Made by a program: the position numbers and the translations under genes. Below are positions 1 through 8,174 of a DNA stretch of 64,000 nt, in pieces. Where the stretch lies: contig NZ_BAABJG010000055.1 of the NCBI RefSeq assembly GCF_039543185.1, forward strand, positions 372,001 through 436,000, read 5' to 3'. Every line of letters begins with the position of its first letter. The stretch's first letter is position 1. The notes below the pieces were generated by a model. It was not told where the DNA came from. It did not search any database and saw only the letters and a list, made by a program, of their open reading frames with translations. Origin of the DNA: Paenibacillus_S vulneris (GTDB taxonomy: Bacteria; Bacillota; Bacilli; Paenibacillales; NBRC-103111).

Positions 1-266
1 AGCACATCCGTCGCAATAGCTTCGATCTCAGGGACAATCAGATCGGGTCTTTCCTTCAAAATCAAATCGCGCAGCTGTTCCCCGTCCAGCATGTTGATAA
101 CATAAGAACGGTGGGCTGCCTGCATGGCCGGCGCATTGGCATAGCGGTCGACGGCTATGGTCTCGACACCCAGTCTCTGCGCCTCAATGACAACTTCTTT
201 GCCCAGCTCGCCAGAGCCTAGGAGCATCATTCTACGAGCTTGTCCTGATAATGGTGATCCGTACAT
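1..266 (-). CDS. purT: Formate-dependent GAR transformylase PurT, N-terminal part (runs off window)
   Basis: The minus-strand frame from ATG at 266 reads M-Y-G-S-P-L-S-G then the nucleotide-fold start LLGSGELGKEVVIEAQRLG and AVDRYANAPAMQAAHRS, the typical N-terminus of PurT. PurT is an ATP-grasp enzyme that uses formate and ATP to formylate glycinamide ribonucleotide in purine synthesis. AGGAAGG lies 6 nt before the ATG. Only the first 88 codons are in the window, so the ATP-grasp domain cannot be checked. PurK has a similar N-terminus, but the GELGKE and DRYANAPA signature favours PurT. Confidence 0.9.
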   Translation of the reverse strand, partial: MYGSPLSGQARRMMLLGSGELGKEVVIEAQRLGVETIAVDRYANAPAMQAAHRSYVINMLDGEQLRDLILKERPDLIVPEIEAIATDV

Positions 267-324
267 TGTTATCCTTCCTCTCAACCCTCGAATACTTGCA
301 TCCGACTTCAATTTTTTTTCTAAA

Positions 325-2244
325 TTAGAGCTGGTTCATGAGCAGTTTGCGGAGCAGCGGTCCAAGCTGGTCGGTAATCCCCGATACATCCGGCACCAGA
401 ACGCTGAATCTGCCATAGATGTTTCGCATCGTTTCCCGTTCGGTATCCTTCACAGCACCGCTGCCCAAAAAGACGCTGACCACCTCGACCCCCGTTCTTC
501 TCGCTTGTAGAACGGCTTCACAGGTATCGATGATCCCGTCCTCGTGATAATCCGAAGCTGAGGGTTCTCCATCTGAGAACACAAGCAGCACCTTCTGCTT
601 CTCGGAGCGCTTCATCAGCCGCTCGACAGCAATCCGAATCGAATATCCGTCTCTATTATCCTGCTCCGCTTGCAGCTGAAGCAGCTTGGGACCTGCCGAC
701 GTGTCATGCAGACTGCGGTCAAAGTCCGTTATGATATGAAAGACATTCGGACTCTCCTTGTCCGTGACCTTATCTGCGTCTTCCCAGAAGCCGATGATTT
801 CATGCGGAACGCGCAAGGAACGAAGCGACTCATGAAACAATGCGATGCCCCGATGCGTCTGCTCCATTTTATCATACATGGAGGCCGAGCAGTCGATAAG
901 AAGGCAAAAAACGGCATCGACCTCCATGGAAGGACTGTTTTTTTTATAAAATAATCTGGGAAGAGGCTCCCACGCGGCGCGGACCAGCTTTTTGCCCAAT
1001 CTGCCTGTCAGAAGCTCGTTGCGCGGCGCTATTCTTTTCTGCTCCATGGTCATTCGGATCGTCTTCTTCAGCTTGTTCACCATCGGCGTTACTTCCCGAA
1101 GCACTTCATCGTATTGGAGACGCGATTTCGTATCTGGACTTTCAGCGTCTCTGTACACAGGGACTGCCTTGCGATTCAATCTCCCGTAGGGGTCGCCCTT
1201 ACCGGCAAATCCGGTATCGAGACGATCCAATGCCTGAGGCTTGGGCGGCTCAGGCTCATTGCGGCTCGACGCCTGAGAGGAGCCTTGGACAATCCCCAAG
1301 GCCTGATCTCCACTATCCGCTTCGCGTACGTGATCACTGATTAGGCCGGATTTGGAGCCCTGCTCGATATCGAAACGAAGCAGACTCTCGTCCTGTTTCT
1401 CGGTTTCGCGGTGCCAGTTTGGCAGTCTTTCCCCCTGCTCCGGCTTATCCTCTCTCGAATCCTTGGGAAGCTCGGTGTGACTTTTCAGCTTTTTCTTACG
1501 CTTCAATTCGCCTATGTATTCCCAGGATAACGGCTGATCGGTGCCGCTGTGCAGCTGCAATGAAAAGTATTGAGCCCTTGAGTCGCCTTCTAAGGCATTG
1601 TCCCTCTCCAGATGGTCCATGAGTCTACGGCAGCTTTGTGCGGCTTGCTTGGTGCTCTCCATTGTCCTGACAGCGTACAGCAGCTCCTCCATGAACTCCC
1701 GGTGCTCTGATCTGAATCCGTCCGGGATATAGAGCTCTTTCGAATCATTACTATGGAGAGCGGAGGCGAAGCCGCAAAGCAATGCATCCGCCTCCTCCCG
1801 GCGATCCCGGTGCATATCCCGCTTCGCAGAGTAATGCTTGCCCAGAATCCGGGTACGCAGGTCAAACCCCGCCGCAGTCCCCGGCCTATGCTTCCTGCAT
1901 AAGGTCATCAGCCTGGCCTCCTCACACATGGCAAGCCACTGCTTGGCCAATTGCGGGAGCTTCGCAGTCCGGGTCCAATCTATATAACCTGCAATAACAT
2001 TAGCATCCGTAAACCACGCGCTTCCTATGGCCCGCAAATATACATCCGTCTTCATCCCCGTCAGCTTCGTCTGCTCGGGATAATAGCTCCAGAACTGGCT
2101 GACCGCAATAAGCTTGTCCTTATCGTTGTACGAAGAAAGATAAGATAATTCCAGCTGCAGCTCTTCCCACCCGGACAAGGCTCTAGCCAAGTCCAACAGC
2201 TGCATGAGAAGGAAAGCGTCCACTTCATTTTCCAAAAAACGCAT
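325..2244 (-). CDS. VWA-domain protein (partner of MoxR AAA ATPase)
   Basis: 639 aa. The C-terminal third is a von Willebrand factor A domain: the metal-site motif DCSAS is at residues 451-455, preceded by hydrophobic FCLLI, and a later FSDGEPS gives the second metal loop. The middle (about 250-370) is charged, low-complexity and probably disordered. It starts 50 nt downstream of the MoxR gene on the same strand. MoxR/VWA pairs act as chaperone-like complexes that insert cofactors or remodel partner proteins; the client here is unknown. Similar to CoxE/NorD-type VWA proteins in layout. Confidence 0.8.
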   Translation of the reverse strand: MRFLENEVDAFLLMQLLDLARALSGWEELQLELSYLSSYNDKDKLIAVSQFWSYYPEQTKLTGMKTDVYLRAIGSAWFTDANVIAGYIDWTRTAKLPQLAKQWLAMCEEARLMTLCRKHRPGTAAGFDLRTRILGKHYSAKRDMHRDRREEADALLCGFASALHSNDSKELYIPDGFRSEHREFMEELLYAVRTMESTKQAAQSCRRLMDHLERDNALEGDSRAQYFSLQLHSGTDQPLSWEYIGELKRKKKLKSHTELPKDSREDKPEQGERLPNWHRETEKQDESLLRFDIEQGSKSGLISDHVREADSGDQALGIVQGSSQASSRNEPEPPKPQALDRLDTGFAGKGDPYGRLNRKAVPVYRDAESPDTKSRLQYDEVLREVTPMVNKLKKTIRMTMEQKRIAPRNELLTGRLGKKLVRAAWEPLPRLFYKKNSPSMEVDAVFCLLIDCSASMYDKMEQTHRGIALFHESLRSLRVPHEIIGFWEDADKVTDKESPNVFHIITDFDRSLHDTSAGPKLLQLQAEQDNRDGYSIRIAVERLMKRSEKQKVLLVFSDGEPSASDYHEDGIIDTCEAVLQARRTGVEVVSVFLGSGAVKDTERETMRNIYGRFSVLVPDVSGITDQLGPLLRKLLMNQL

Positions 2245-2294
2245 TCAGGCTCTCCTCTTCCGGCTTGATGTCTGATGATGGATGTCTATCCGCT

Positions 2295-3200
2295 TCAACC
2301 AAAATAGGTCTCCGCCAAATTCATGACCAGTACCTGTTCCCTCTCATCGTCGAGCTTGTCCGCTATGGCCCGTTGTACAGCCCTAAGAGGAGGAATATAG
2401 GCTGCCAAGTCGCAGGTATCGATAAGAGCACGGACCGAAGCCGCTTCATCCGACAGTTGACCCGAGCGAATTTGCTCCTGCAAGTCCGCTGATAATCGTA
2501 CGAAGCGCTGCAAAAGATCTGTATCTGCTAAACGGGAGCGCTCCCTTAAAAGCTCCAGCAGCTTGTCTCCTTGCAAATAAGGAACATCGATTACTACAAA
2601 TCGGTTTTTGAGCGCTTCATTCATAGGTACTGTGCCCACATACCCGATATTGACGGCGGCAATGACGCCGAAGCCCTCCTTGGCTCGAACTACTTCGCCA
2701 GTAAACGGATTGGTGATCGTCCTTCTATGATCCAGAACGCCGTTTATTAGAGGCAGTGTTTCCGGCTTTGCCATATTCACTTCATCAATATAAAGCCAAT
2801 GTCCCTGGGTCATCGCTTTAATGATAGGGCCCGGAACGAATTTGACCACAGATTGCCCCTGCTCGGCTTCCAGCGTCTTGAATCCGATCAAGCCCTCCGC
2901 ATCCAGATCTACGGAGCAGTTCACGGCATGGACAGGCTGTCCGAACAAATACGATAAGGTTTCGGCCAGTCTTGTCTTTCCCGAACCGGTTGGCCCTTTT
3001 AACAATACGTTTTTCCCTAGTGCCATGGAAACAAGAGCATCCTGGAGGATCTGCTCATTCGGCGGCTTGTACCCGTCTTCGCCCACGAGGCTCAAAGACT
3101 CCGCATCCAAAGAATGCCGGAGAAACTCGCGGCGCTCCAAAATTTGCTTCAACAATGGAGCGGGCAGCTTGGACGTTGCCCACGGATCTGCTACGATCAT
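2295..3200 (-). CDS. MoxR-family AAA+ ATPase
   Basis: 301 aa. Walker A is GPTGSGKT at 69-76, Walker B ends LYIDE at 136-140, followed by VNMAKPETLPLINGVLDHR, the MoxR-type helix insert region, and a sensor-1 asparagine in AAVNIG. The length is that of a compact MoxR/CbbQ-like AAA protein. It is the first gene of a two-gene operon with the VWA protein downstream. The ATP-driven partner of that VWA protein is the likely role. The start ATG at 3200 has GAGAGGATA upstream. Confidence 0.85.
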   Translation of the reverse strand: MIVADPWATSKLPAPLLKQILERREFLRHSLDAESLSLVGEDGYKPPNEQILQDALVSMALGKNVLLKGPTGSGKTRLAETLSYLFGQPVHAVNCSVDLDAEGLIGFKTLEAEQGQSVVKFVPGPIIKAMTQGHWLYIDEVNMAKPETLPLINGVLDHRRTITNPFTGEVVRAKEGFGVIAAVNIGYVGTVPMNEALKNRFVVIDVPYLQGDKLLELLRERSRLADTDLLQRFVRLSADLQEQIRSGQLSDEAASVRALIDTCDLAAYIPPLRAVQRAIADKLDDEREQVLVMNLAETYFG

Positions 3201-3502
3201 GATATCTATCCTCTCATGAATTCATTAATTACCTACGGTTGTTATACTTCACCCTGTGAAAATTTTCAACACCCTGAGCGAAAAAACATTCATAACAACA
3301 AGGCTTTTTCCCGAATTATCACCCTGACTCCCTTCTGAGCTATGCTAATTTCGGCGTAAAAATGTATAATAACAGTAAGATAGCTGCATGGACTGCTTAT
3401 AGACAGGTCCAAACTATGTTTTTATTGTGGCATTTTGGAGAAAAGGGCTTACTTTTATCAAGTAACTTATGTTAAACTATAGATATGAAGGAGATGATAG
3501 TT
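3201..3502. promoter_or_regulatory. Divergent intergenic region with HxlR-type operator candidate
   Basis: About 300 bases between the divergent MoxR and HxlR genes. No gene is seen. An inverted repeat TTACTT-N5-AAGTAA lies at 3449-3465, with a -10-like TAAACT at 3473-3478, so the repeat would cover the -35 of the hxlR promoter. HxlR proteins bind such dyads in their own promoters; autoregulation is inferred from position. Confidence 0.45.
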
Positions 3503-3823
3503 ATGGCCGACCATAATCATCAGCTTTGTCCCAAATTTGAAGCCGCTTTTGAATTGTTAGGAAAGCGCTGGACAGGCTTAATTATTCAGTCGCTCTTGAG
3601 CGGCCCCCGACGCTTCAAGGACATCTCGGAAATGATTCCCGGAATGAGCGACAGGATGCTTGCGGAACGGTTCAAGGAGTTGGAAGCCGCCGGTATTATT
3701 TATCGCCATGTATATCCTGAGACTCCCGTTCGCATCGAATACGAGTTGACGGAGAAAGGCAAAGCATTGGAACCTGTAATGGCCGCTGTACACCTGTGGG
3801 GTGAAAGCTGGTTAAACATATAA
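3503..3823 (+). CDS. HxlR-family winged-helix transcriptional regulator
   Basis: 106 aa from ATG 3503, chosen because GAAGGAG lies 10 nt upstream; an earlier in-frame ATG at 3485 overlaps that site. The sequence has the HxlR core LGKRWTGLIIQSLLSGPRRFKDI, then MSDRMLAERFKELEAAGI (recognition helix) and the wing RIEYELTEKGKAL. A cysteine near the N-terminus (HQLCPKFE) occupies the place of the redox or electrophile-sensing Cys in regulators such as YodB/HypR, so a thiol-sensing role is possible. No target gene adjoins it. Confidence 0.85.
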   Translation: MADHNHQLCPKFEAAFELLGKRWTGLIIQSLLSGPRRFKDISEMIPGMSDRMLAERFKELEAAGIIYRHVYPETPVRIEYELTEKGKALEPVMAAVHLWGESWLNI

Positions 3824-4059
3824 TATGCTCTTGACAGCCGCTGCGGGGCATATGTCGATAATGAATGGTATCCTACCTTACTATGGATAAACAGCTGCTA
3901 GTCAGGACTTTGGCCGCATGCCGGAAGACGCGTCTTCTGCTGCAATGCGCTCTTGATTGGCAGCTGATTTATTTATGTTCATAAATTTGACACGTTTGGC
4001 AGGAGAAATGAAGCTTGTTCCTGCAAGCAATTTCCGTTAAAGTAAGTAACGACCTACCA

Positions 4060-4088
4060 TTGAAGTAAACCGTTTTCATCTGTATTAT
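4060..4088 (+). promoter_or_regulatory. SigA-type promoter for response regulator
   Basis: TTGAAG at 4060-4065 and TATTAT at 4083-4088 are 17 bp apart, 48 nt before the gene start. The rest of the 3824-4136 gap shows no gene. Confidence 0.5.
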
Positions 4089-4136
4089 TAAGGGAATCCG
4101 CTTCATTATTTATCATTGGCATAATAGGAGGAATTC

Positions 4137-4823
4137 ATGGCAACCGTATTGCTGATTGAAGATGATCATAGTATTGCGGATATGATTTCCATTTATTTAT
4201 CAGAGGAAGATTATGTAGTCCATATTGCAAGAGACGGTCAGCAAGGAGCTGAGCTGTTTCGCACGGTCCAACCTGATGTGATCATTCTGGATGTGATGCT
4301 GCCCGATTTGAACGGGATGGAGCTCTGCAGGGAATTTCGCGCCCAATCCCCTGTCCCCATCATGATGGTATCTGCCAAGAGCGAGGTTTCCGAACGGGTG
4401 AAGGCTCTGGTCATCGGGGCGGATGACTATCTGTGCAAGCCCTTCAGCATGAGGGAGCTGGCCGCAAGAACCGGCGCTTTGCTGCGAAGATCGACCATGA
4501 ATAAAGCAGCCGCTGATGCCAAACCAAGTGCAGATACACAAGCTATTCGTGTAGATATGGAAAGGCGCTGCGTATATTTGCATAACACTGTAGTGGAAAC
4601 AACGTATTCCGAATTTGAGATGATGAAGCATTTCTGGCTGCACCCGGGCAAAGTGTTCTCAAGGGAAGAGCTTCTGAATAAAATCCGCGGCATGGATGCT
4701 TTCGTTACCGAGCGGTCGGTTGACGTACATATTACTAATCTTCGCAAAAAAATAGAAAAAGACCCCAAGGACCCTAAGCACATCAAAACGGTCTGGGGTG
4801 TCGGCTATAAATTTGAGCCCTAA
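4137..4823 (+). CDS. OmpR/PhoB-family response regulator, orphan
   Basis: 228 aa. Receiver domain at residues 1-120 with the acidic pair EDD, phospho-acceptor Asp in VIILDVMLPD, the Thr/Ser switch in MMVSAKSE and Lys in LCKPFSMREL. A winged-helix output domain follows (about 135-228) with EFEMMKHFWLHPGKVFSREELL and SVDVHITNLRKKIE. AGGAGG lies 7 nt before the ATG. No histidine kinase is next to it; the gene is followed by a strong terminator, so it is monocistronic. Confidence 0.9.
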   Translation: MATVLLIEDDHSIADMISIYLSEEDYVVHIARDGQQGAELFRTVQPDVIILDVMLPDLNGMELCREFRAQSPVPIMMVSAKSEVSERVKALVIGADDYLCKPFSMRELAARTGALLRRSTMNKAAADAKPSADTQAIRVDMERRCVYLHNTVVETTYSEFEMMKHFWLHPGKVFSREELLNKIRGMDAFVTERSVDVHITNLRKKIEKDPKDPKHIKTVWGVGYKFEP

Positions 4824-4827
4824 TAAG

Positions 4828-4890
4828 AAACTCCTGAAAACCCGTGCCGTTACTAATAACAGCGAGCATGGTTCAGGAGTTTATTTTGTT
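4828..4890. terminator. Bidirectional rho-independent terminator
   Basis: An 11-bp stem, AAACTCCTGAA (4828-4838) with TTCAGGAGTTT (4872-4882), separates the convergent response regulator and lipoprotein genes; T-rich runs follow on both sides. Confidence 0.8.
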
Positions 4891-5617
4891 ATCTTCTCGT
4901 GTTGGTGTCATTCGGGAATACACGCTGAATCATTGTGTTAAATTCGTTCATATAGACCGATAAATCCACGCCTTTTTGATATTCCTTCACATAAAAACGT
5001 ATTCTCTGCACAAAATTGGGATTTGCTGACACAAACACCCGCTGCAGCCTAGGCTCCATTGCCAGCACCTGCCCTTTGATGCGCGAAGCCATGGCATGAG
5101 TTAAGCCTGCCGGATCCCCCCAGTTCATCATTCCATTCCCTTTATTCGTGCCGAATAGCCCGACTCCGCCTTTTGGGGAAATAGGATTCGCCATCATCTC
5201 CGGATGAGCTTCCGCATCAATGTTATGTCCATCCAGAATGATTGCAACGTAAGCGTTTGTCTCTGTCAGCAAAATAGTTGCCTGGTGAACGCCCGGCATT
5301 TTTTCAATTTGATTCGAGAGCTCCGGCGCAAACCGGAAGGTTTTGGATAAATGATAATTCGTCATATCCAGCTGCTGGAACGCTCCGGGATTATCCGCTT
5401 GAGGCCTTGAAGGCTGGGCATTCTCCCACTTCGGCTTAACCCCCAAGGTACTGTTCTCATTATTAAAAGTGCCCCTGTCATAAAGAGCATGATGATCTTT
5501 AGACTCAAGACCTGCCCCCAGCTCCTTGTTGCGATTCTGATCATGACCGCAGCCGGCTGCAAGAAGCAGCATACTCCCTATCAATCCGGCCTGCCATACG
5601 GTTGAACGCCATTTCAA
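4889..5617 (-). CDS. YhcN/YlaJ-type sporulation lipoprotein
   Basis: 242 aa. A lipoprotein signal peptide ends in LLLAAGCG (lipobox Cys near residue 23). The body carries the YhcN/YlaJ pattern: a segment ending in IEKMPGVHQATILLTETNAYVAI, then later QRVFVSANPNFVQRIRFYVKE. Members of this family are found in spore inner membrane or coat preparations; their molecular role is unclear. The residues between are Asn/Gly-rich. It is convergent with the response regulator. Confidence 0.75.
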   Translation of the reverse strand: MKWRSTVWQAGLIGSMLLLAAGCGHDQNRNKELGAGLESKDHHALYDRGTFNNENSTLGVKPKWENAQPSRPQADNPGAFQQLDMTNYHLSKTFRFAPELSNQIEKMPGVHQATILLTETNAYVAIILDGHNIDAEAHPEMMANPISPKGGVGLFGTNKGNGMMNWGDPAGLTHAMASRIKGQVLAMEPRLQRVFVSANPNFVQRIRFYVKEYQKGVDLSVYMNEFNTMIQRVFPNDTNTRR

Positions 5618-5716
5618 ATGCTTTCCCTCCTCATCTCTTGGATGTTCTACATCGTTAGGATGAGTTATGAGCAGGAAAATATGCGGGCACGGAATAAGAA
5701 AACCTCTATCGAGGCA

Positions 5717-5748
5717 TAAAAAAAGAGACGCCTCATTGGAAGCGTCTC
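5717..5748 (-). terminator. Rho-independent terminator
   Basis: On the minus strand GAGACGC pairs with GCGTCTC (5725-5731 / 5742-5748) and is followed by seven T. It lies just after the stop of the 5762 gene. Confidence 0.8.
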
Positions 5749-5761
5749 CCCACTGAATGCA

Positions 5762-6259
5762 TTATCCGTTATCGTCCTTGCCGAGCGTCCGGTCCAATTC
5801 CTCCAAAAGCTTGCGGACCGCTTCCTCCGATCTCTCGGGAGACTGCTTGAATCTCATAAGCTGCTCCTGCAGACTGGCGCCGATTTCTTCGCTCTCCGCT
5901 TCCTGATCCGTGTAGGAAGGGTCAAACCATACGTAATCTCCGTCCGGGCCGTTACGTAAAAACGTCTTAGTCCAGTTATCCGGATAAGTGTAGGACTGTT
6001 CTCCAAATACCAGTCCCAGCACATCATCGCTGTCAATCGGCATCAGATGATGAAATATTTCTTCCCCGCTGCTTTCGGGGCCGATGGCTGCAACTTGTTT
6101 ATGAAGATAAGCATAGTGCAGATAATGCTCGCCGGTCAGCTTATCCTTGGCCACCTCGTACATTTCTAGGTTATCGTCCTTCAAGGCTTTGACCGTCTCA
6201 AGACGTTCCTGAAGCCATTCCGAAGGGACTCGTCTCAAATCGGTGAATGACATGACCAT
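5762..6259 (-). CDS. Hypothetical acidic protein
   Basis: 165 aa from ATG 6259 (GGGAG 10 nt upstream); longer readings would run back into the oxidoreductase gene. No family recognised. It begins MVMSFTDLRRVPSEWLQERL and has a Lys/Leu-rich C-terminal helix ending in LLEELDRTLGKDDNG. It is 32 nt downstream of the Gfo/Idh/MocA gene on the same strand and shares its terminator, so the two probably form an operon. Confidence 0.6.
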   Translation of the reverse strand: MVMSFTDLRRVPSEWLQERLETVKALKDDNLEMYEVAKDKLTGEHYLHYAYLHKQVAAIGPESSGEEIFHHLMPIDSDDVLGLVFGEQSYTYPDNWTKTFLRNGPDGDYVWFDPSYTDQEAESEEIGASLQEQLMRFKQSPERSEEAVRKLLEELDRTLGKDDNG

Positions 6260-6291
6260 CGTATTCTCACTCCCTATCGAATTGCCGATGA

Positions 6292-7368
6292 CTAAAAGTT
6301 CCAATCCAAATTGACGATTTGACCAGTACGCGACGATTCGTAGATAGCTTCCAGTATCAGATTGTTCGTGAGCCCGGATAATCCGGAGGTTAAAGGTTCT
6401 TTGCCCTCGCGGATGCACTCCAGGAAGTGCCGGCTTAACCGTATGCGTGAGCCCTCATCCTGATTCGGTGCGGTTAATTCTACATCCGCCGTGCGGTCAT
6501 AAATTTCGGCAAACAGCTTGCCTTTGCCGCCCCGAAGCGATGCTCCGCCCTCTGTACCCATAACATAAATATACGGTTGGTTGTCCAGCATATCCGTATG
6601 GGCCGCCCAGCTAACATCGAGCGACAAGGTGCTGCCGTTATCCATCTTGATCAATGCAGTCGCCAGGTCTTCAACATCATAATGCCCGTTCCAATCAGGC
6701 GTTCCCCAAGTACCTATCCCGCGGCGTTTAGGACCGAATTCGGAATACGTCGTCCCAAATACCGATACAGGCTTTGCATTGCCCATGAAATGGAGAGACA
6801 AATCCAGCATATGAACCCCGATATCAATCAAGGGGCCGCCTCCGGATTTGGACATTTGGGTAAACCAGGTTCCCCATCCCGGAATGCCTTTTCGTCTCAT
6901 CCAGCCTGTCTTGATATTATATATATGCCCAAGCGCTCCTTTTTCGATCTGTTCTTTTAGCTGCATGTTAATAGATTCCCATCTCATCTGGTGGGCAATC
7001 ATTAAGGTCTTGTTGGATGCGCGGTGAGCCTTGACAATTTCTTTGGCCGAAGCGGCGTTAATCGCCATTGGCTTCTCCAGAAGCACATGCTTCCCAGCCT
7101 GCAATGCGGCAATCGCTATCGCGGCGTGCATTTCGTTAGGAACGGCAATGATCACAGCATCGACATTCGGATCTTCAAGAAGCTGCTCGTAGCTGCTGTA
7201 GACGTGAGGAATTCCGTGCTCTTTTGCACGCGCTTCCGCCAAAGGCAAGTAAACATCCGTAACGGCCGTAATCGCCGCCTCAGGCATTTGTTTGATCCCG
7301 TTCATATGGACGTTGCCGATATTTCCGGCCCCGATAATACCGATTTGAATTTTGCTGTTCAAACTCAT
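6292..7368 (-). CDS. Gfo/Idh/MocA-family NAD(P)-dependent oxidoreductase
   Basis: 358 aa from ATG 7368, preceded by GGGAGG at 10 nt. An N-terminal Rossmann fold starts IQIGIIGAGNIG, and the EKP motif is in HVLLEKPMAINAASA. The catalytic-domain Asp/His motif is in GGGPLIDIGVHMLDLSLHFMG. These enzymes oxidise or reduce sugars and inositols; the substrate is not predictable from the sequence. No transporter or sugar gene adjoins it. Confidence 0.88.
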   Translation of the reverse strand: MSLNSKIQIGIIGAGNIGNVHMNGIKQMPEAAITAVTDVYLPLAEARAKEHGIPHVYSSYEQLLEDPNVDAVIIAVPNEMHAAIAIAALQAGKHVLLEKPMAINAASAKEIVKAHRASNKTLMIAHQMRWESINMQLKEQIEKGALGHIYNIKTGWMRRKGIPGWGTWFTQMSKSGGGPLIDIGVHMLDLSLHFMGNAKPVSVFGTTYSEFGPKRRGIGTWGTPDWNGHYDVEDLATALIKMDNGSTLSLDVSWAAHTDMLDNQPYIYVMGTEGGASLRGGKGKLFAEIYDRTADVELTAPNQDEGSRIRLSRHFLECIREGKEPLTSGLSGLTNNLILEAIYESSRTGQIVNLDWNF

Positions 7369-7476
7369 TGCAGTGGTTCCTCCCATCATCTATAACAAAC
7401 TGAATTTAACTATAACACATGCCGGACGATTTGCGCTATTGAAAATCGCACCCCTTCGAAGCACCTTTTTCCTGTT

Positions 7477-7518
7477 AAAAAACGGCTTAAAACCGCCTTT
7501 AAGAGCAGTAATAAGCCG
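7477..7518 (-). terminator. Rho-independent terminator
   Basis: On the minus strand CGGCTTA (7512-7518) pairs with TAAGCCG (7483-7489), then six T. It directly follows the response regulator stop. Confidence 0.65.
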
Positions 7519-7520
7519 CT

Positions 7521-8174
7521 TTATAATATTCCCATATCCTTGGCCTTCTGCGCTGCCTCCTTGCTGCTCTTGCCGCCCAGCTTGCGCAAAATGTTGCCTA
7601 CATGCACTTTGATCGTACGTATCGAAACAACGAACTTGTCAGCGATTTGAGTCTGCGTATGCCCTTTTTCTATCAAGTCCAGCACTTGAATTTCAGTAGG
7701 CGTCAACAGATTCCGCAGCTCTTTAACTCTCACCTCGTGCTCCAGCTTTTTCAGACGCCGGAACTCCTCGCGCATTTGAGCTGCCGCACTTGGATGAATC
7801 GCGCTCCGGTTGGCGTAAGCGTTCCGGATGGTTTGAGGTATTTCCGTAAAATTGGATTTCACCATGTAGTCGACGGCTCCTGCTTTGAACGCTTCGAATA
7901 TGAATTCCTTTTCCTCCATCGAAGTAAGCATGATGACTCTGGAGCTGGTGCATTGAACGATCTCCGCAGCGGCCCAAATACCGTCGGGGTTATCCGACAT
8001 CATAATATCCATAAGCACGACATCCGCTTCTATTTGCTCCAGCAGCTCTACAGCCTCCTGGCCGGAGGATGCCGTTCCTATGACCTCTATATCCGATTCC
8101 TTCTTCAAGTAACTGGTCAAGCCGCGCAGCCAGTCCTGGTCGTCTTCCACAATAACCAATCGTATCCGACTCAT
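7521..8174 (-). CDS. NarL/FixJ-family response regulator
   Basis: 217 aa. Receiver domain with VIVEDDQDW, phospho-acceptor Asp in DVVLMDIMM, switch Thr in VIMLTSME and Lys in VDYMVKSNF. The C-terminal LuxR-type helix-turn-helix reads LTPTEIQVLDLIEKGHTQTQIADK then SIRTIKVHVGNILRKL. The start overlaps the stop of the kinase gene by 4 nt, so the two are translationally coupled and form a cognate pair. Confidence 0.92.
   Translation of the reverse strand: MSRIRLVIVEDDQDWLRGLTSYLKKESDIEVIGTASSGQEAVELLEQIEADVVLMDIMMSDNPDGIWAAAEIVQCTSSRVIMLTSMEEKEFIFEAFKAGAVDYMVKSNFTEIPQTIRNAYANRSAIHPSAAAQMREEFRRLKKLEHEVRVKELRNLLTPTEIQVLDLIEKGHTQTQIADKFVVSIRTIKVHVGNILRKLGGKSSKEAAQKAKDMGIL

Noticed and set aside
7352..7612. 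Plus-strand frames opposite the oxidoreductase and regulator genes
   Set aside because: They mirror the codon pattern of the minus-strand genes and have no ribosome sites or family features.
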